Below are positions 6,749-9,638 of a stretch of DNA of 9,638 nucleotides, in pieces. The position numbers and the translations under genes are program-made. Below the pieces are notes generated by a model. The model worked only from the letters and a program-made list of their open reading frames with translations. It did no database searches and was not told the DNA's origin. The stretch comes from Casimicrobiaceae bacterium (GTDB taxonomy: Bacteria; Pseudomonadota; Gammaproteobacteria; Burkholderiales; Casimicrobiaceae), in the NCBI GenBank assembly GCA_955652025.1, contig CATPAO010000260.1, positions 1 through 9,638 of the forward strand, written 5' to 3'. Position 1 is the stretch's first letter. Every line of letters begins with the position of its first letter.

Positions 6749-7735
6749 TTGGACACCGCCATCCCGCTCCTCGACGTGCGCCGGTTGCGCGTCGAGTTTC
6801 CGACGCGCCGCGGAACGCTCGCCGCGGTGCGCGACGTGAGCTTCGCGATCGCGCCGGGCGAGGTGCTGGGCGTCGTCGGGGAATCGGGCGCCGGCAAATC
6901 GTTGACCGGCGCCGCCATCATCGGACTGATCGATGCGCCCGGACGGATCGCCGGCGGCGAAATCCGGTTGTCGGGGCGGCGCATCGACACGTTGCCGTAC
7001 CACGAGATGCGCCGCGTGCGCGGACGCGAGATCGGCGCGGTGTTCCAGGATCCGCTGACGTCGCTCAATCCGCTGTACACGATCGGCCGGCAGCTGATCG
7101 AGACGATTCGCACGCATCTCGGCCTGGGCGAGAGCGCGGCGCGTGCGCGCGCGATCGGCCTCCTGGAAGAGGTCGGCATCCCGGCGGCGGCGCGGCGGAT
7201 CGACCATTATCCGCACCAGTTCTCGGGCGGCATGCGGCAGCGGGTGGTGATCGCGCTGGCGCTGGCCGCCGAGCCGAAGCTGATCATCGCCGACGAGCCG
7301 ACGACGGCGCTCGACGTGTCGATCCAGGCACAAATCATCCAGCTGCTGAAGCGCTTGGCCCGCGAGCATGGCACCGCCATCATGCTGATCACCCACGACA
7401 TGGGCGTGATCGCCGAGACCGCCGATCGCGTCGCCGTCCTGTACGCGGGTCGGATCGTCGAGATCGGGCCGGTGGCCGATGTCATCCATCGTCCGCGCCA
7501 TCCGTACACCGTCGGATTGATGGGCTCCATTCCGTCGATCGTCGACTCCCGCGCGCGACTCGCGCAGATCGACGGCACGATGCCGCGCTTGACGGCGATG
7601 CCGCCGGGTTGCGCGTTTCATCCCCGCTGCCCGCGGGCGAGCGGCCGCTGCTCGCAGGAGCAACCGGAGCTGGAAAGGCTCGGCGCCACGGAGGCCGCGT
7701 GCTGGTATCCGATCGAGGCGCCGGCGGCGAAGTAA
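6749..7735 (+). CDS. DppD/OppD-like peptide ABC transporter ATPase
   Basis: The first ATPase of the second importer, 328 residues if it starts at the TTG at 6749. That start puts Met ten residues before the conserved RRLRVEFPTRRG strand, as in the family, and has a weak GCGGA at 6738-6742. A longer frame from an ATG at 6614 would overlap the lipoprotein gene by 109 bases and add 45 unlikely residues. The motifs are complete: Walker A GESGAGKS (44-51), Q-loop Q100 (FQDP), signature FSGGMRQR (158-165), Walker B D182-E183 and switch H216 (THDM). The C-terminal HPYT region is followed by Cys 288, 294, 301 and 318. Compared with the ATPase at the window's left end, it differs at many positions throughout, so the two are separate subfamily members and not a recent duplication. 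It should energise the permease pair at 1976 and 5380. Confidence 0.93.
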   Translation: MDTAIPLLDVRRLRVEFPTRRGTLAAVRDVSFAIAPGEVLGVVGESGAGKSLTGAAIIGLIDAPGRIAGGEIRLSGRRIDTLPYHEMRRVRGREIGAVFQDPLTSLNPLYTIGRQLIETIRTHLGLGESAARARAIGLLEEVGIPAAARRIDHYPHQFSGGMRQRVVIALALAAEPKLIIADEPTTALDVSIQAQIIQLLKRLAREHGTAIMLITHDMGVIAETADRVAVLYAGRIVEIGPVADVIHRPRHPYTVGLMGSIPSIVDSRARLAQIDGTMPRLTAMPPGCAFHPRCPRASGRCSQEQPELERLGATEAACWYPIEAPAAK

Positions 7736-7777
7736 GCATGCTCATTCATTTTGGCGAGGCAATCCCTTCCCTCACGG

Positions 7778-7853
7778 CGTCGTCCCCGCGCAGGCGGGGA
7801 CCCGGCGGCTTATTCGCCAACGACGCTGGGTTTCCGCGTTCGCGGGAACGACG
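7778..7853. repeat. REP-like extragenic inverted repeat between ATPase genes
   Basis: Two 26-base arms, 7778-7803 and 7828-7853, are inverted relative to each other (21 of 26 positions match). Each arm is also a small hairpin: 7782-7801 has a perfect 8-bp stem (GTCCCCGC / GCGGGGAC) around GCAG, and 7834-7847 lies within a matching stem with one G-T pair. The pattern of CGTCGTCCCCGCG facing CGCGGGAACGACG is the well-known extragenic 'cgtcattcccgcg...' type of repeat found in many beta- and gammaproteobacteria. It fills most of the 154-base gap between the two ATPase genes and could stabilise or attenuate the transcript. Confidence 0.85.
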
Positions 7854-7889
7854 GGGTCGGCGCAAGCATTTACGCCATCGTGTTCGGTC

Positions 7890-8912
7890 ATGAGCGCGCT
7901 CCTCGAGCTCTCCGACGTCGCGCGGCATTTCGACGTCTCGCCGCCGTGGCTCGATCGTGTGCTGGAACAAAAGCGGCGCGTCTGGCTGAAGGCCGTCGAC
8001 GGCGTCGATCTCACACTGGAGCGCGGCGAAACGCTCGGACTCGTCGGCGAATCGGGCTGCGGAAAATCGACGGTGGCGCGCCTCATTGTGGGTCTCTACG
8101 CGCCGACGCGCGGCACTATTCGTTACAACGGTATCGTCGTTGCCGGCGCGGGCGCGTCCGCGCGCACGGCGGCACTGCGCCGTGCCCGCCGCGGCATGCA
8201 GATGATCTTTCAGGATCCGTATGCCAGCCTGAATCCGCGGTGGCGCGTCGCGGACATCGTGGCCGAGCCGCTTTGCGCCGCGCGGCCCGACCTCCCGCGC
8301 CCCGCCGCCGCGCGCCGGGCGGCCGAACTGCTCGAGCAAGTGGGACTCGCGGCGGGCGACGGCGTCAAATACCCGCACCAGTTCTCCGGCGGGCAGCGGC
8401 AGCGAATCTCGATCGCACGCGCATTGTCGACGGAGCCCCAGCTCCTGATTTGCGACGAGCCGACGTCCGCGCTCGACGTGTCGGTGCAGGCGCAGGTGCT
8501 GAATCTGATGCGCGACCTGCAGCGCCGGATGGGACTTACGTACCTGTTCATCTCGCACAATCTCGCCGTCGTTCATCATGTTGCGGATCGCGTCGGGGTC
8601 ATGTATTTGGGCCGCATTGTCGAGCTCGCGCCGACGCGCAACCTGTATACGACGCCACGCCATCCGTACACCCGGATGCTGCTCGACGCCGTGCCCGATC
8701 TCGACATGACAGGCGAGGCGCGCACCGCGGTCGCCGGTGAGGTGCCGAATCCGCTCGACCCGCCGGCCGGTTGCAGCTTTCATCCGCGTTGCCCGCACGC
8801 GAACGCGCGCTGCCGCAGCGAGATCCCCGTGCTGCGTCGGGCGGCAAGCGCCATCGCAGCCTGTCACGCCGTCGAAGAGAACCGATTGCCGGCGGCAACG
8901 GTCGGCGCCTGA
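7890..8912 (+). CDS. DppF/OppF-like peptide ABC transporter ATPase
   Basis: The second ATPase of the downstream importer, 340 residues from the ATG at 7890. The motifs are Walker [10 protein letters not shown] (53-61), Q-loop Q108 (FQDP), signature FSGGQRQR (165-172), Walker B D189-E190 (preceded by Cys188 where Ala is more common) and switch H223 (SHNL). The C-terminal HPYT region is followed by Cys 295, 301, 308 and 325. Near the N-terminus a segment [21 protein letters not shown] (18-38) is longer than in the DppF-like protein at 840-1898 and typical of a distinct DppF/OppF subgroup. There is no good ribosome binding site; the bases before the ATG read TTCGGTC. It is separated from its partner by a REP-like element, but still lies in the same orientation and is the last gene of the importer cluster. 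Confidence 0.94.
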   Translation: MSALLELSDVARHFDVSPPWLDRVLEQKRRVWLKAVDGVDLTLERGETLGLVGESGCGKSTVARLIVGLYAPTRGTIRYNGIVVAGAGASARTAALRRARRGMQMIFQDPYASLNPRWRVADIVAEPLCAARPDLPRPAAARRAAELLEQVGLAAGDGVKYPHQFSGGQRQRISIARALSTEPQLLICDEPTSALDVSVQAQVLNLMRDLQRRMGLTYLFISHNLAVVHHVADRVGVMYLGRIVELAPTRNLYTTPRHPYTRMLLDAVPDLDMTGEARTAVAGEVPNPLDPPAGCSFHPRCPHANARCRSEIPVLRRAASAIAACHAVEENRLPAATVGA

Positions 8913-8963
8913 AGTCCCTTCGCGGGCGCGGCGCAGGAAGCACGGGACGCCACGCGGATCCGC

Positions 8964-8969
8964 TATAAT
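8964..8969 (+). promoter_or_regulatory. Putative sigma-70 -10 box upstream of smc
   Basis: A perfect TATAAT stands in otherwise GC-rich DNA, 52 bases after the end of the ABC operon. No clear -35 hexamer is seen at 16-18 bases spacing (the region reads around CACGGG), so the promoter may depend on an activator or tolerate a weak -35. Transcription would begin near 8976 and give a leader of about 75 bases before the smc start codon. Confidence 0.6.
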
Positions 8970-9004
8970 TCGCAGCTTGTGCAGGCTACGGAGTCGCGAC
9001 CTCG

Positions 9005-9024
9005 CGGGCTCCTGCCCGTTTTTT
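9005..9024 (+). terminator. Rho-independent terminator or attenuator in the smc leader
   Basis: A perfect 5-bp stem CGGGC / GCCCG with a TCCT loop (9005-9018), extended by a G-T pair, is followed by six T's (9019-9024). It lies downstream of the TATAAT box and 27 bases before the smc start. It could end the ABC operon transcript or act as an attenuator on smc. The flanking 7-base inverted arms TCGCGAC (8994-9000) and GTCGCGA (9026-9032) could form an alternative outer stem. Confidence 0.7.
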
Positions 9025-9051
9025 CGTCGCGATACTTCCCACTTCACGTCC

Positions 9052-9638
9052 TTGCGCCTCACCCAGATCAAGCTCGCCGGGTTCAAGTCGTTTGTCGATC
9101 CGACGACGATCGCGACGCCGGGCGGACTCGTCGGCATCGTCGGCCCCAACGGCTGCGGCAAGTCGAACGTCATCGACGCTGTGCGCTGGGTGCTGGGCGA
9201 GTCGAAGGCCTCCGCGCTTCGCGGCGAATCGATGCAGGACGTCATCTTCAACGGCGCCGGCGACCGCAAACCCGTCGGGCGCGCGTCGGTCGAGCTCTAC
9301 TTCGACAACAGTGAAGGCAGGATCGGCGGCCAGTGGGGCCAATACGCCGAGCTTTCGATCAAACGGCTGCTGTCGCGCGACGGCGATTCGAGCTATTACA
9401 TCAACAACATTCCGGTTCGCCGCCGCGATATCCACGATCTTTTTCTCGGCACCGGCTTGGGACCCCGCGCCTACGCGATCATCGAGCAGGGCATGATCGG
9501 CCGGGTTATCGAGGCCAGGCCCGAGGAATTGCGCATTTTTCTGGAAGAAGCGGCAGGGGTGTCGAAGTACCGGGAACGGCGCAAGGAAACGGAAGGGCGC
9601 CTGGCCGACTCGCGCGACAACCTCGCGCGCGTCGAGGA
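9052..9638 (+). CDS. smc: Chromosome segregation protein SMC, N-terminal part (runs off window)
   Basis: The N-terminal 195 residues of the bacterial condensin ATPase SMC, which dimerises through a long coiled coil and, with ScpA and ScpB, organises and segregates the chromosome. The start is a TTG at 9052, giving [16 protein letters not shown], the typical N-terminus of betaproteobacterial SMC; no ATG or GTG lies in frame nearby, and there is no clear ribosome binding site. Visible motifs are Walker A GPNGCGKS (31-38), then VRWVLGES (47-54), [13 protein letters not shown] (58-70), YYINN (about 113-117), the Q-loop-like IIEQGMIG, and [18 protein letters not shown], where the coiled coil begins. 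The ABC signature and Walker B lie near the C-terminus, beyond the window. It is apparently a separate transcription unit from the peptide importer. Confidence 0.95.
   Translation, partial: MRLTQIKLAGFKSFVDPTTIATPGGLVGIVGPNGCGKSNVIDAVRWVLGESKASALRGESMQDVIFNGAGDRKPVGRASVELYFDNSEGRIGGQWGQYAELSIKRLLSRDGDSSYYINNIPVRRRDIHDLFLGTGLGPRAYAIIEQGMIGRVIEARPEELRIFLEEAAGVSKYRERRKETEGRLADSRDNLARVE

Noticed and set aside
1..7735. Possible tandem duplication of one dppD-dppF unit
   Set aside because: The two D-type proteins differ across their whole length (for example SLDPCYTV against [16 protein letters not shown] against FSGGMRQR), so they are old paralogues or independent acquisitions.
8914..8948. GTCCC/GGGAC hairpin right after the last ATPase gene as its terminator
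   Set aside because: The stem is only five pairs around a long loop and has no T-tract; the hairpin at 9005-9024 is far better.
7746..9269. Long antisense open frame (507 codons) opposite the last ATPase gene and the smc start
   Set aside because: It is Arg/His/Ala-rich without motifs, lies opposite well-supported genes, and is expected from the GC-rich third codon positions of the sense genes.
8979..9314. Open frame starting with GTG in the smc leader
   Set aside because: It runs through smc in another frame and has no domain content; the smc frame is clearly the coding one.

Overview
The window is compact, GC-rich (roughly two thirds G+C by eye) bacterial chromosome. All genes lie on the + strand, often with stop/start overlaps. 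The start of a bacterial condensin gene (smc), TTG and GTG starts, and three kinds of short extragenic repeat typical of betaproteobacteria suggest a betaproteobacterium, probably of or near Burkholderiales. That is inference from sequence style and protein sequence. No rRNA, tRNA, CRISPR array or transposase gene was seen.

Region 1 (1-1898) is the end of one Opp/Dpp-type ABC importer operon: a 5'-truncated DppD-like ATPase overlapping (ATGA) a DppF-like ATPase. Its permeases and binding protein must lie upstream, if present. The DppF-like gene opens inside a dispersed repeat that gives it an odd low-complexity N-terminus. Region 2 (1894-1972) is a long imperfect inverted repeat that begins at the stop codon of this gene and ends three bases before the next start.

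Region 3 (1976-8912) is a second peptide-type importer with hydrolases inside it: DppB-like permease, M20D amidohydrolase, DUF2817 (M14-like) putative metallopeptidase/deacylase, DppC-like permease, a small lipoprotein of unknown function, then a second DppD/DppF-like ATPase pair. No substrate-binding protein gene lies in the window. The simplest reading is uptake of a peptide-like or N-acylated amino-acid compound followed by cytoplasmic hydrolysis by the two metallohydrolases. A second copy of the Region 1 repeat sits after the M20 gene. A different REP-like inverted repeat separates the last two ATPase genes.

Region 4 (8913-9638) is a new transcription unit. A perfect TATAAT box is followed about 35 bases later by a small GC hairpin with six T's, and then by smc, starting at a TTG at 9052 and running off the window end. 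The promoter-terminator-gene order in a short leader could be an attenuator, or simply the terminator of the ABC operon next to the smc promoter.

The importer genes belong to known families. The less ordinary points are the repeats sitting on stop and start codons, the paired hydrolases between the permease genes, the uncharacterised lipoprotein, and the smc leader.
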